The notes beneath the pieces are model-generated. The model ran no database searches, had not been told where the DNA came from, and worked only from the letters and a program-made list of their open reading frames with translations. DNA of 64,000 nucleotides, from contig CACRXP010000193.1 in the NCBI GenBank assembly GCA_902702965.1, forward strand, positions 756,071 through 820,070, written 5' to 3'. Shown here in pieces: positions 12,601-23,800 of this stretch. The position numbers and the translations under genes are program-made. Within the stretch, counting starts at the first letter, position 1. Each line of letters starts with the position of its first letter. Source of the stretch: Spirometra erinaceieuropaei (lineage: Eukaryota > Platyhelminthes > Cestoda > Diphyllobothriidea > Diphyllobothriidae).

Positions 12601-13083
12601 CCTTTACTCCCGCTTACCCTAAGTCAGTTTCTGTGACTAGATACACAAACTTGCGATGTATCAGCCATTCTCTCTTCTCGCCCATACTTTTCCATTTGCG
12701 AGCTCCGTTTAAGACGACTGGTGATGAAAAGGTACGATTTCTGACCAGATATGAGGCACCTGTGTATTTTCTTACCAATAACGGTACTCATTTTGCCAGA
12801 GTCAGCGAGCTCCAGGCCGCCGAGTCGCCGTACCATGACCGATCTTCCATAATTACAATCGGTCACAGGCAGATTCCGGAACGAATTTCAGTCAGTTGGT
12901 ACGCCCCATCCTCCTCTAGATTGAGGACTTCAGCTCCACGATAGCACTCGAGTTCACATTTTGTCCTAACTATCAACATCTTTTGTTGATCACCTCAATA
13001 ACACCGTCAGCCGTGGCCGGATTCGGGCGACGTTACATCTTGGGGATTTTGCTCTAATGTCGATGCACCACACGGCCAAACTA
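9621..13083. other. Long unassigned intergenic region
   Basis: No convincing gene. The longest open stretch is 10198-10821 on the plus strand (207 codons). It has no repeats, signal or domain I recognise, and its composition is like the surrounding DNA. Near 12720-12830 a short open segment (PVYFLTNNGTHFA) faintly recalls the DDE integrase SDNG motif but has no supporting context. Several STOP-rich stretches separate these. It may be old, unrecognisable repeats. Confidence 0.4.
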
Positions 13084-14077
13084 CAGTAGGTGTGCTAGGT
13101 CATGAAATGTCAACCAAAATTTCGAAATGCGTTCTCGTTTCGAAAAGATAAATTAATTAGTGTTGTAAAACTAATCATGATCCAGCATAAATCTATAATG
13201 ATCCAGTTATCTCAGGGTGCCGGCTTTCGAAAGGACTTATTTTCGGCTGCATGCAAGATCTTTACTCTGCAAAAAATGACTACCTAAGTAGTATGCAATG
13301 TTCTCATTGATTTTCAATGCCCTTGAAAATTCAATTATATTTCATGGAAAGCATGCATAAAAATATTCATTCTTTTACTTATTCGGTGGAAAATCACGTC
13401 TTCTTTTAATTTCATACTCAAAAGAAGAGTATAATTCGATTTTAAAAAAGTTTCTAAATCCCGAATAATTTTGAACCCGACCTGCTGTTACACTCGCATT
13501 CAGGGTTTCAAAACTACAAGCTGTATATTTTCCGTGTACGGAAAACCATGCATTTCTCTACGGTGTTAAGAGGAGACCATATGAGATTCATAAAATTAAG
13601 CAGTGGATTTGAGCAATATTGCTAACTTTACAAGCCACATTCGTAAATGCAGATACATGACGTTTCATGAACGGCCAGTTAACAGTATTAAAAAATCTCA
13701 CAATTAGAAACTTTTTTAAAACCGAATTATACTCTTCTTTTGAGTATGAAATTAGAAGAAGACGTGATTTTCTACCGAATAAGTAAAAGAATGAATACTT
13801 TTATGCATGCTTTCCATGAAATATAATTGAATTTTCAAGGGCATCGAAAATCAATGAGAAAATTGCATACTACTTAAGTAGTCATTTTTCGCAGAGTATT
13901 GATCTTGCATGTAGCCGAAAATAAGTTCCTTCGTAAGCCGACACCCTGAGGTAACTGGATCATCATAGATTTATGCTGCATCATGATTAGTTTTACAACA
14001 CTAATTAATTTATCTTTTCGAAACGAGAACGCATTTCGAAATTTTGGTTGACATTTCATGAGTTAGCACATCTACTG
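13084..14077. mobile_element. Foldback / long-TIR DNA transposon, copy 1 (994 bp)
   Basis: The left arm 13084-13457 and the right arm 13704-14077 are inverted copies of each other, 374 nt each with a handful of mismatches, around a 246-nt centre. Both ends read CAGTAG inward, and the element is flanked by TA on each side (13082-13083 and 14078-14079). That fits a Tc1/mariner-type TA duplication. The arms contain mirror-image 61-codon ORFs that differ at only a few residues, but no transposase motif is present, so it is non-autonomous. Two further copies lie at 22327-23307 and 46234-47581. Confidence 0.85.
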
Positions 14078-14439
14078 TATCTCAATCAGCAAGTTAAGCT
14101 GGCGCGCTCGGTGAGAGGAATTCTGAGGATGGAACGTTGGCACGACCGGCCAAATACGTTCTGATCTCATATATACATATATTCTCAGCGCACGAGTCGT
14201 GTTTCATATTTGTACGAAAAGCTGTCGTGGCAAATGACTTCTATACTCGCAACTTGAACCTCAGTCTCGCATCACCGCCAAAGGTTTTGACGATGTCGTA
14301 CAGAGACCACTTACGTCAATCACTTGAACCTCCGTTGAAGGGACTCAGAGGGAAGAGCAAAGTCTCGAAACAGACGAGAGTGGACTGTTGATATTGTTTA
14401 AGGGTTTGATGAAGTAGGGAGAGCTGATTTCCGCCACAG
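14078..14439. other. Unassigned spacer
   Basis: About 360 nt between the foldback element and the Penelope-like fragment. The only ORF (14137-14391, 84 codons) shows no motif. Confidence 0.4.
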
Positions 14440-14757
14440 TCAAAAGTCGCACAGACTGTCTTGCGTCCGTTCGTCGACTTCTGAACGGAGGATATTAGGA
14501 ATCACGGTCGCTCCGATTTTAACTGCAAATTCAGGGTGACTGTTGTTACGGTATTTTCTGAATTCTCGGGGATTAGCGGATCGACAGGCACACAGTTGTT
14601 TGTGCAATTTTGGCAGTCCATTTAGTCTGGGAATATGCGACCCTACAGGCCTAAGACACGCAGCCAAGTTCTCTTCTATTATTTGCTTTTCAAGTAACGA
14701 TTTAAGCTTTTTCCCAATAAGGTCTTCTAGCGCTTTTGTTTCTTCTTTCTCATGGGC
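14440..14757 (-). mobile_element. Penelope-like element reverse transcriptase fragment, minus copy
   Basis: Read on the minus strand from the gap edge: KKLKSLLEKQIIEENLAACL, then RPVGSHIPRLNGLPKLHK. This is the N-terminal RT signature of Penelope-like elements (LRPxGSxxPRLYGLPKIHK). It continues with a degraded downstream region to about 14440. The fragment is cut at 14757 by the run of Ns. The first 156 nt next to the gap recur in opposite orientation on the other side of the gap. Confidence 0.7.
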
Positions 14758-15563
14758 NNNNNNNNNNNNNNNNNNNNNNNNNNNNNNNNNNNNNNNNNNN
14801 NNNNNNNNNNNNNNNNNNNNNNNNNNNNNNNNNNNNNNNNNNNNNNNNNNNNNNNNNNNNNNNNNNNNNNNNNNNNNNNNNNNNNNNNNNNNNNNNNNNN
14901 NNNNNNNNNNNNNNNNNNNNNNNNNNNNNNNNNNNNNNNNNNNNNNNNNNNNNNNNNNNNNNNNNNNNNNNNNNNNNNNNNNNNNNNNNNNNNNNNNNNN
15001 NNNNNNNNNNNNNNNNNNNNNNNNNNNNNNNNNNNNNNNNNNNNNNNNNNNNNNNNNNNNNNNNNNNNNNNNNNNNNNNNNNNNNNNNNNNNNNNNNNNN
15101 NNNNNNNNNNNNNNNNNNNNNNNNNNNNNNNNNNNNNNNNNNNNNNNNNNNNNNNNNNNNNNNNNNNNNNNNNNNNNNNNNNNNNNNNNNNNNNNNNNNN
15201 NNNNNNNNNNNNNNNNNNNNNNNNNNNNNNNNNNNNNNNNNNNNNNNNNNNNNNNNNNNNNNNNNNNNNNNNNNNNNNNNNNNNNNNNNNNNNNNNNNNN
15301 NNNNNNNNNNNNNNNNNNNNNNNNNNNNNNNNNNNNNNNNNNNNNNNNNNNNNNNNNNNNNNNNNNNNNNNNNNNNNNNNNNNNNNNNNNNNNNNNNNNN
15401 NNNNNNNNNNNNNNNNNNNNNNNNNNNNNNNNNNNNNNNNNNNNNNNNNNNNNNNNNNNNNNNNNNNNNNNNNNNNNNNNNNNNNNNNNNNNNNNNNNNN
15501 NNNNNNNNNNNNNNNNNNNNNNNNNNNNNNNNNNNNNNNNNNNNNNNNNNNNNNNNNNNNNNN
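14758..15563. other. Assembly gap (806 N)
   Basis: Unknown bases. Every long open stretch crossing this segment is an artefact of translating N. The gap is bordered on both sides by the same sequence in inverted orientation. Confidence 0.99.
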
Positions 15564-15719
15564 GCCCATGAGAAAGAAGAAACAAAAGCGCTAGAAGACC
15601 TTATTGGGAAAAAGCTTAAATCGTTACTTGAAAAGCAAATAATAGAAGAGAACTTGGCTGCGTGTCTTAGGCCTGTAGGGTCGCATATTCCCAGACTAAA
15701 TGGACCGCCAAAATTGCAT
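15564..15719 (+). mobile_element. Penelope-like RT fragment, inverted plus copy
   Basis: Reverse complement of 14602-14757 with a single difference seen (a C/T change that turns GLPK into GPPK). It encodes the same KKLKSLLEKQIIEENLAACL and RPVGSHIPRLNG peptide. Similarity ends abruptly at about 15719, where the downstream sequence departs from the minus copy. Confidence 0.75.
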
Positions 15720-17119
15720 AACCAGGGGTACCATTACGACACTGTTGTTTGAGGCTGCCATCTGTCCGTCAAATTCTGATCATGACCCATGTGGTCGTTG
15801 TGTAGCTGCTGTTGAATCATTGTATATTTTGCTGGAAGCAGTTCTCGTCGGGTGCTTGCACAGTGACCAGGGCAACTCTTCGTACATGCATGCCTTTTTT
15901 CCGCCCGAACACTTCTGTCACCCGCAATGGCATGTCAGGCATTAGTCCAAGTCCAACTACCGTCCGACGTCAATCACAAAGGGCTCCTTTTTCGCGTCAG
16001 CATACAACGTTGGGGGTTCGCCGAAATAACAGTGACGTTGACAAGGGTGATTCGGGCATCTCAAGTGATTGCGTCCTTTGGTATCTGGGTGGGGGAAGGG
16101 GAGGGGAGGAGGAGGCCGAAGAGGATATGCGTGTAAGTTAGTTTATAGTGGGGTAGACTTGCACAGCATGTAACTCACCTCCTACTCCCACACCATCGCA
16201 CTTAGATGGCTGGACAATTTCAACACGAGTGTTTACAAGCATGGCTGCATTGACTAAAAGTTTTAATAGCTCATCTGAACGCTCCACGCGCAACTTGGCC
16301 ATAGCTATTCAGGAATTAGGTTTCAGGGAAGGAGGAGGGTCTCCGATCTCACAATACACATTCCGTAGAGACCGCATTAAGAAAAATCAATTTTAGCTTG
16401 ACTTTTAGTCCTGAGTGGGGCAAAGTTATCCTGTCAGTTGATAACGTTGAAAGCCACATCCATTTGCGCGCTCAGATAGTTTAAAAGCGCATTTGGCTGC
16501 TTAAAATGAGCGCCTAGGTACTGGGTCTGGGCTACGTCGACTTTTCTCTCTTCCCTATCTCGTGTGCCAGTGGCCTGTCCGAGTTGAACCTAGTGGGGAT
16601 GAGATTGGACGAAATCGTAGGTCCGAATGTGTTCAACGTGGTTAGCCTGCGCTCTGAATTTCTGTTCACAACGCAGACCTATTGGTAGAGGTTGAGTGTT
16701 GACCACAATCTGCGATGTTTGAGTAAACAAAGCAACTCGGGCAAGCTGCTGGAGGTGGCAAGGGAATGAAGACAAAGGTTGGTGCCTAATGCATATTTTT
16801 CGATCACCTGTTCGATGTGCATAAGCCGCAGCCCCCTTGCCGACGACCTGACAGCCAGCACTTTTGAGGGCGCATTCTCTAACCCCCTTCCCTTCGAGTG
16901 GATAAACAGTTTCCTGTAAATTCGACTGCTCAGTAATCCCAGGCGGGCGTCAAATTTCACTTTGAATCACGACTCAGTAATAAGAGGACCCTAAGTAGAC
17001 TAGGGTGCGAAGGGACTGCGTTTTGCACTCTTAGCACGACATTACGAAGCGGTGATGAGAATTAATGAAGGAATTACCGACAGTTCGACCGTCGTGTCCG
17101 ACGACGTCCATTGCGTACT
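15720..17119. other. Unassigned intergenic sequence
   Basis: Only short overlapping ORFs on both strands, none with a recognisable motif. A G-rich purine tract lies near 16090-16125. No RNA gene or repeat arm was seen. Confidence 0.4.
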
Positions 17120-17889
17120 CCACAGCAAGGTGAAGCAGGCTTGATGACTTGCGCATGAATTATTTAATAGTGAGAGGAGGCTTGCGCGGCATCTACCGCA
17201 CTCCCTTCTCTTTCCCACCTGCGGCCGATGTCAAGACATAGTTAAGAAGACCGGATCCGCGAAAGGGCGCAGGCTGCTGGCAAGGCCGACCGCCACCTAG
17301 GCGTCGCACCACATTCCCTGGTTCACAGCAAACACTCGACCAGGATTTTAACCAAAAGCACCACAACAACGGTCCAGAGAGGGGAGGACGACTGGGCAAC
17401 AATGCGCATGACCTGTATATCCAGCGGGAGCGCGAGCTCATCTACCAGTAGGCAACCAGGTGCCACAGAACTGCCAGCACACACCAGTCTGTGAAGGCCA
17501 TAGCTTGCTAAATCATGGTATAGTTGACACAAAAAAAGCTTAGGGTCCGGAAAGGTGACAAGCAGTCCTGCACTTAGCCTGGACCATCACCCTACAAAGG
17601 CCGGGTAGCCAGTCAGTCATCGACTGAGAGGCACTACCTATAAATACACACACATACGCCTTACATACGTGAGAGTGCCAGAGGTCACGTTAAGGAGGCG
17701 TTACAGCCTGACTGTCAGCCCATCAGTCCGCCACTCCACACAAACAGTCGACTGGACAGACTGCGTGGACTGGGTCGAGGCGTCCGTCGGCAGCCGTCCA
17801 AACTACGGCGCTTGGCGCACCGTGATCATCTCAGACTCGGATCACACGTACAGCAGAGTAGCCACATGGAGAGGGAGTCGAGAAGCACA
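17120..17889. repeat. Dispersed repeat, related to 26000-26200
   Basis: The start (TGACTTGCGCATGAAT ... GGCATCTACCGCACTCCC ... GACCGGAT) can be aligned block by block with 25995-26115 (TGACTTGCGCGTGAAT ... TTGCATCCACCTCACTCCC ... GACCGGAG). The right part has a short CA-rich run near 17640-17655. No coding function was recognised. Family and true length are unknown. Confidence 0.4.
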
Positions 17890-20400
17890 CTTCTCACTTG
17901 CGTGAGATGGGGTAGTTGAGTGCTTTATGTTGCGTGTTGATGGGTTATGTTGTATTGTGGTGCAGGTGCTGGTGGGGGAAGGTGTGATGGTGTGGTGTCG
18001 CCGGTGGTTGTCTGCGCAGGTTTTCATGAATGCGCATATAAGCTAGTAGGCTCATGCAGTGAGTGAATGTGCGGAGGCAGTGCGGACAATAAAGGCGTAT
18101 GCGGCGAGCGTAAGTTGTTGCCCCAGGCACTGGTTCACCAGTCTATGCGATGGACTTCATGAGCAAGTCACCGACCAGGCCGGTGTGTGAGATGAATGTG
18201 CGATCGCAATAAGGACAGGCATGGACCGTCGGATGGCGTCCCATCGGTGGGGGGAGTGCGCTGCTCCTGTCTTCTCTGACCTCCTGCCGGCCGGTCGATT
18301 CCGTACGCGGTGTCCCTAGTTGGCTGGGTTGGACTGCAGGCGTTTCAAGGAGGTCCTCAGAGTATCCTTGTAGCGTCGGACTTGACCTCATTGTCGACGA
18401 GAAACCGTGGCGACATCTCCATAGAAAAGCCGTTTGAGGAGCCGCTTGTCATTCATCTGCACGAGGTGGCGGCTCTAGCCCAGTTGTAATTGTCTCAGCA
18501 TGGCGTAGATACTGATAATTCCCGTCTTTTCCAGTACGTCAGTGTCCGGGATCCGGTCCTGCCACCTCAGCTTCAGCATCCGTCGAAGACAGCTGAGGTG
18601 GAAGTGATTGAGTCTTCGCGCCTGCGTCTTGTACACTGTCCAGGTCTCCGCTGCGTACAATAGCGTCAGTAGGATGACCGCTTTATACATCTTCAGTTTG
18701 GTGCCGAGGGGAAGACCCTGGCGATTCCAGATTGCGCTTTGCAGACGGCCAAAGGCGTGGCTGGCATTGAAAATCCGGCGGGTCACTTCATCATCGATTT
18801 TGGTGTTGCGGGAGAGGGTGCTGCGCAGATACGTGAAGTTGTTTACGACTTGTAGTTTGGCTTCGTTCACGATGATTTTGGGTGCGACGTAGGTATCGTC
18901 GGGTGGCAGTGGGTGCATAACCGCCGTTTTATCTGTGTTGATAACCAGGCCGAAGTTGTCGCTGGCGGCGGAGAAGAGATCCATGCTCCTTGGCATGTCG
19001 CCTTTCGAGCTGATGTTGAGGGCGCGGTCGTTGTCGAAGAGAAGTTCGTGGACGGTGGTTGTGGGTGCACCCGACTGGAAGTGCATCCGCCGAGGGTTGA
19101 GGAGTTGGCGGTTCGTCCTGTAGGCGATGCGGATCCCAGGGCGTTCGTCACGATAGGCGTCCACCAGCATGCCAGAAAACATGAGAATGAGGAGGGTAGG
19201 CGCGATGACACAGTTCTGCTTCACTCCGTTGGTCACGGAAAATGCCCCTCAGACAGCTTCATTGTCTGTGACTCGTGCCATCATGTCATCGTGGAGCTAA
19301 CGCACCATCTGGGTGAATCGTTCGGGACGGCCGGATTTCTGCATGATTTTCCACAATTCCTCGTGATTCACTCTTTTGAACGCTTTCGTCAGATCCACGA
19401 AGGTAGAGTAAAGATGGGTCCACATCTCCTGGCACTTCTCCTGAAGTTGGCGGGCGGCGTAGATCATGTCGGTGATCCCACGATGACGACGGAAGCCGCA
19501 CTGGCTTTCCGACAGAAGACCTTGTTCCAGGTGATTATTCAGGCGGTTGAGAAGGACGCGAGCGGAGATCTTCCTGGCGATGTCCAGAAGGGAGTTGCTT
19601 TGTTGGTTGTCTCAGATCTAGCGGTTTCCTTACCGCTTGTAGAAATGCACGATTGTGGCGTCTTTGAAATCCTGCGGGACTTCTCCTTGACACCACATTT
19701 TCTGGAAGAGCGCCGTCAGATGGACAATGAATCGAGGGCAACTTTGCCTGTAGATCTCAGCAGGGATCGTGTTAGATCCGGGCGCTTTCCCGCTGGGGAG
19801 CTGCTGCACCACGCTGATGCTTTCGTGGAGCGAAGGCGGGAGGTCGAGGTCGATGTCGGTCTGCACTTGTGGCAGACGGCCGATGGCGGCGTCGGAAATG
19901 GCGGAGGGACGGTTGAGGACGCTTGAAGTGTTCAGCCCATCGCTGTAGAATTTTTCTTCTCTGTGAGTAGGGTACTGCCGTCGGCGCTGAGAATAAGAGC
20001 AGCTGCTTTGGTTGGCGGACCGTAGACAGCATTGATCGCGGAGAATAAATTCTTCCATTCGTTGCGGTCCGCGTAGTCTTGGATCTCCTGGGCCTTGCGA
20101 GTCGTTCAAGCGTCCCGCATCTTCCACAGCCGCGGTCGCACAAGGCGGCCACTAAGGTAGATGGCTGATTTGGTTTTATCGATGGGACGTTTGACGTAGG
20201 ATTTGTGCAGGCGGTTCATTTTGGCTAGTAGGTTGCCGATGGCGACTTCGTTGTTATCCAGCGAGTCCTGATGTTGGCGTTGTGCGTAACCGTTGACTGC
20301 CGGGGCCGTCGACTGGACTGTGTCCCACAGTTGACACCACCGGTTCTCCACGGAGGCATTCTCGTCAGCGGCAGCATTTTTACCAACAGAGACAATGGGG
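17890..20400 (-). mobile_element. RTE-like LINE (5'-truncated) with C-terminal C2H2 fingers
   Basis: On the minus strand the frames at 20106-20351, 19630-20127 and 18475-19236 read as one polyprotein broken by frameshifts. In order they give DSLDNNEVAIGNLLAKMNRL (linker), LPSGKAPGSNTIPAEIY and ATIVHFYKR (RT fingers), [20 protein letters not shown] (RT block), [10 protein letters not shown] (expected FADDCALN, here one catalytic Asp changed), [31 protein letters not shown] and [20 protein letters not shown]. Downstream, 18143-18240 (CPYCDRTFISHTGLV) and 17945-18130 (CPHCLRTFTHCMSLLAYMRI) are degraded C2H2 fingers. No endonuclease is seen, so the copy is truncated near 20400. Frameshifts and the altered catalytic motif make it inactive. 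Confidence 0.85.
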
Positions 20401-20664
20401 ATGGCCGCAGGGGTCCCTGTGTGCGCGACGTCTGATAGCTACTGGGTCTTCTACCTCACCCCGAATGTTGGCATTTGTTGCTCATTCCTGTAACGTTTGT
20501 CAGAATCCGATATGGCCCCCATACTGGCCCATTGCATCTACCACGTGGCCGCTTGTGGGGCATACACATACACACACACGCACACACTCAGTGCTTGCTC
20601 TAAGTAACATAGTTTTACTTGCAGCTTTTTTGAAGTGAATTAATGCTTATACCTGTTTTTACAG
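20401..20664. other. Sequence just upstream of the first visible ANKRD exon
   Basis: Contains a (CA)n run near 20565-20590 and ends in the polypyrimidine tract and ACAG acceptor at 20661-20664. The upstream exon or exons of the gene were not identified here or further left. Confidence 0.5.
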
Positions 20665-20814
20665 CGCCACCTTTCAAAAAGAGGCGCGAAGACTCATCGC
20701 CTATCCAACAGCATTCTTTGTCTTCAAAAACACGTGGCCACATCCCTGTTTCTGAAAGACAACAGTTTGCCTTGTTGAAACAAATGGAGAACCGGGAACT
20801 CACGTCTGATCGAA
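20665..20814 (+). CDS. ANKRD11/12: ANKRD11/12-like, first visible exon
   Basis: ACAG acceptor at 20661-20664 and GTTAGT donor at 20815. It opens in the middle of a codon, so at least one coding exon lies upstream. The peptide has a basic patch (PPFKKRRED) and then HIPVSERQQFALLKQM, matching the PLSERQQxALLxQM block that precedes the ankyrin repeats in ANKRD11 and ANKRD12. The last base joins the next exon to make a Thr codon. Confidence 0.88.
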
Positions 20815-23800
20815 GTTAGTTCATTTATATTCTTTTTTTCCTGCTGAATCGAAGCTTTGTTCCTAATACTTTATATGGAAAAGTTTTTAAGCTTGTCTTG
20901 TTAATTATTCTCCAGCTACCAAGCCAAGCTCTCAATGGGATAGCCCTAGCACTCCATCATCCAGCGGCACTGCCTTATATGACCGTAATAACTCCGACCA
21001 GGAGATGCTGGGAAAGAGGAGCCCCTCCGCGTTGACGCCGAGGAGCACATCCGCATCCACACGGCCTGACCCTGCCTCTGCTGCTTCTCTGTCAAAATCC
21101 TCATCCAGTCGTGTAGCGTTGACACCCACCACTTCGCATGGCAGTAATGCCAGCCTCTTTTCAACGCCACCCTCCTTTTCAGCGCCACCACCACCACCGC
21201 CTGGTTACTCTATGTCGCCCCCACAGGCCACTCCTGACCCTGCCCCCAACTCCCTCGGCTACCAGCGCCATCCACACCATCCTTCTTTCTCTGCCTCTAC
21301 GGAGAGCCAACAGCAGCAGCAACAGCAACGAGAACACAAATCTCGACCGGCCACTACTGTCTTGTGTGCCGACAACAGTCCGTCTATGACAGATAGGCGC
21401 TCTCATCTGAGGCAGACCCCTGGCCACGAGGCGCCTCTCATGAAGACGGCCAAAAAGGGCGACCTGGAGGGCATAAAGATTCTCTTGAAGGAGGGTGTGA
21501 ATATAAATGAACAGGATTCCTCCGGTAGGTGTGCGTATTTTGTCTTCATTTCGCCCCTCTACCCTTCCGAGCCACATCAACTAGTTTCTCGTAGTGTGCC
21601 TCTTAGGCCAATTTTCTATATTTGCCGTGCAATGTACTGCTTTTCTTGTCTCTGCCAAGGTCGGACAGCTCTGCATGAGTGTAGCAGTCGAAACCACTCG
21701 CGTGTCGTGGCCTACCTACTGAGACATAATGCTGACCCCAACCTAAAGGCGGCACGGGGTAATACTGCCTTGCATGAAGCGGCGCAGGCCGGCCATGTCC
21801 GCGTCATTCGCTCTCTGCTTCGTCACGGCGCCGATCCGAAAATATCTAATGGCAATGGTGATCGGGCTATCGACCTATGTCCGAACGAACTGAGTGCGAC
21901 TATTCTTCGTCAGGTGGGCCTTTATATATATGTATACAGTCCTCTTGCGATGCAGTCCTTCTTGCAAACTAACCTCACGTAAAGAAATGTAGCACCGTCC
22001 CGGTGCTCCATATCACCCTTTTAAGAGTTTCGCCGATATTGATTCAGGTATTATATTAAGGAGTCTTCTAATTCTGTAGCTACGCCGCCTCGAACACCGA
22101 ACGTCGTCCTCGTTATCGCGAGCATGGTTCATCATGAATCTACGCTTTTTTCTGTCGAGCACCCTGATTTAATCAAGCTAAACTGATAACTAGGACTTCT
22201 CGAGGCATGCGAAATTCCAATACTAGATGGGCTTCCACGGGCATCCATATCCGGGACGATGCTATATCACGTCCATTCGTTCGTTTCATTAAGGCACTGT
22301 GGACCTCGAACAAAGTTCTGAAAGTACAGGTGTGCTAACTTATGAGATGTTAACTAAAATTCTGAAATGCGTTTTCGTTTCGGAAAGATCACTAACGTAT
22401 GGTTTTAAAATTAATAATCATGCAGCATAATTCTATAGCAATTCAGTTACACCGAGATGCCGGCTTTCGATCGAACTTATTTCCTGCCGCATGCGAAAAC
22501 CACACTCTGTGACAAATGGCTATCTAAGTAGCATGAATTTTCCTCATTGATTTTCGATGCCCTCAAAAATACAATTATATGTCATGGAAAACATGCATAA
22601 AAATATTCATTATTTTACTCATTCGGTAGAAAATTATTTCTTCTTTAATACACTAAGGGAGGGTATAATTCGGTTTTAAGAAAGTTCCTAATTATGAGAT
22701 TTTTTAATAGCCTGAAATGCCCGTTCATAAAAGATCGTGTCTCTGCATTTACTAATGTTGCTTGTAAAGTTTACAATATGGCTCCAATCCACTGTTAGAT
22801 TTCATGAAACCCTTTTGGTCTCCTCTTAATGCCCTAGAGAAATGTATGGTTTTCCATACGCAGAAAATATGCGGCTTGTAGTTTGGAAGCCCAGAATACA
22901 AGTGTAACGGCAGGTCAGGTTCAAAATCATTCGGGAATTCGAAAAGTTTTTAAAAAAGGAAGCATACCCTTCCTTTGAGTATAAAAGTAGAAGATGCCCT
23001 TTTCTACCGAATGAGTAAGAGAATGAATATTTTTATGCATGTTTTCCATGAAATATAATTGTATTTTTGAGGGCATCCAAAATCACTGAGGAAAATTCAT
23101 GCTACTTGGGTAGCCATTTGTCACAGTGTGGTTTTTGCATGCGGCCGGAAAGGAGTTTGTTCGAAAGCCGGCATCTCGATGCAACTGAATTATTATAGAA
23201 TTATGCTGCACGATGATTAATTTTAAAACTCTACTTAAGTAATCTTTTCGAAATGAAAACGCATTTCAGAATTTCAGTTAACATTTCATGAGTTAACAAA
23301 ACTACTGTATTTTATGCATTCACTGTCGTCCCCGTCTGCAAGGACGGAAATAAGTCCGCTGTCCGTTGATGCTGAAATTTTACCTTGAAAATTGCCGATC
23401 AGGAATAGGCAAAGTTAGAACGAGTCTAGGATGCATTTATCATGCATCCACTGCCATATGGGCATAGGAACTTTGTAGGGCTTTTGGGTATGCTGCAAAT
23501 GCATAAGGTGACCATCTGTTCTCTCTGAATTTCGCTTATAAAGTTCTTTACCAGTGTGTCTGTTTCTAAAAGTAGAAACAAGCGGTTTGTGCTGGGTAAT
23601 GTTGCTGATTATAACACGTTCCACTTAATGACTTCCATATTTTCAGCGTCTGACGATTTCACTGATTTAAGTCAGCAATGATGGCGTCCGACGGTTTATA
23701 GCGAAATGCTGAAAGTAGTGGGCAGCGTCATTTTAGTCTACGGCATTATTTCATGTTTGGACTAGGAAGGGAGGCAGACTGTCTGGAAACTGGAATTACT

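Noticed and set aside
12720..12830. Possible integrase fragment (PVYFLTNNGTHFA)
   Set aside because: Too short, no HHCC domain or neighbouring RT/RNase H, and the DDE spacing cannot be seen.
13102..14059. Pair of near-identical 61-codon ORFs beginning MKCQPKFRNAF
   Set aside because: They are mirror images within the foldback arms. Similarity follows from the inverted repeat, and the ORF is not preserved in copies 2 and 3.
14440..15752. Several ORFs of 280-380 codons across the N run
   Set aside because: Produced by translating N. Only the Penelope-like ends outside the gap are real.
18913..19926. 337-codon plus-strand ORF
   Set aside because: It is the exact antisense of the RTE-like reverse transcriptase on the minus strand and carries no motif of its own.
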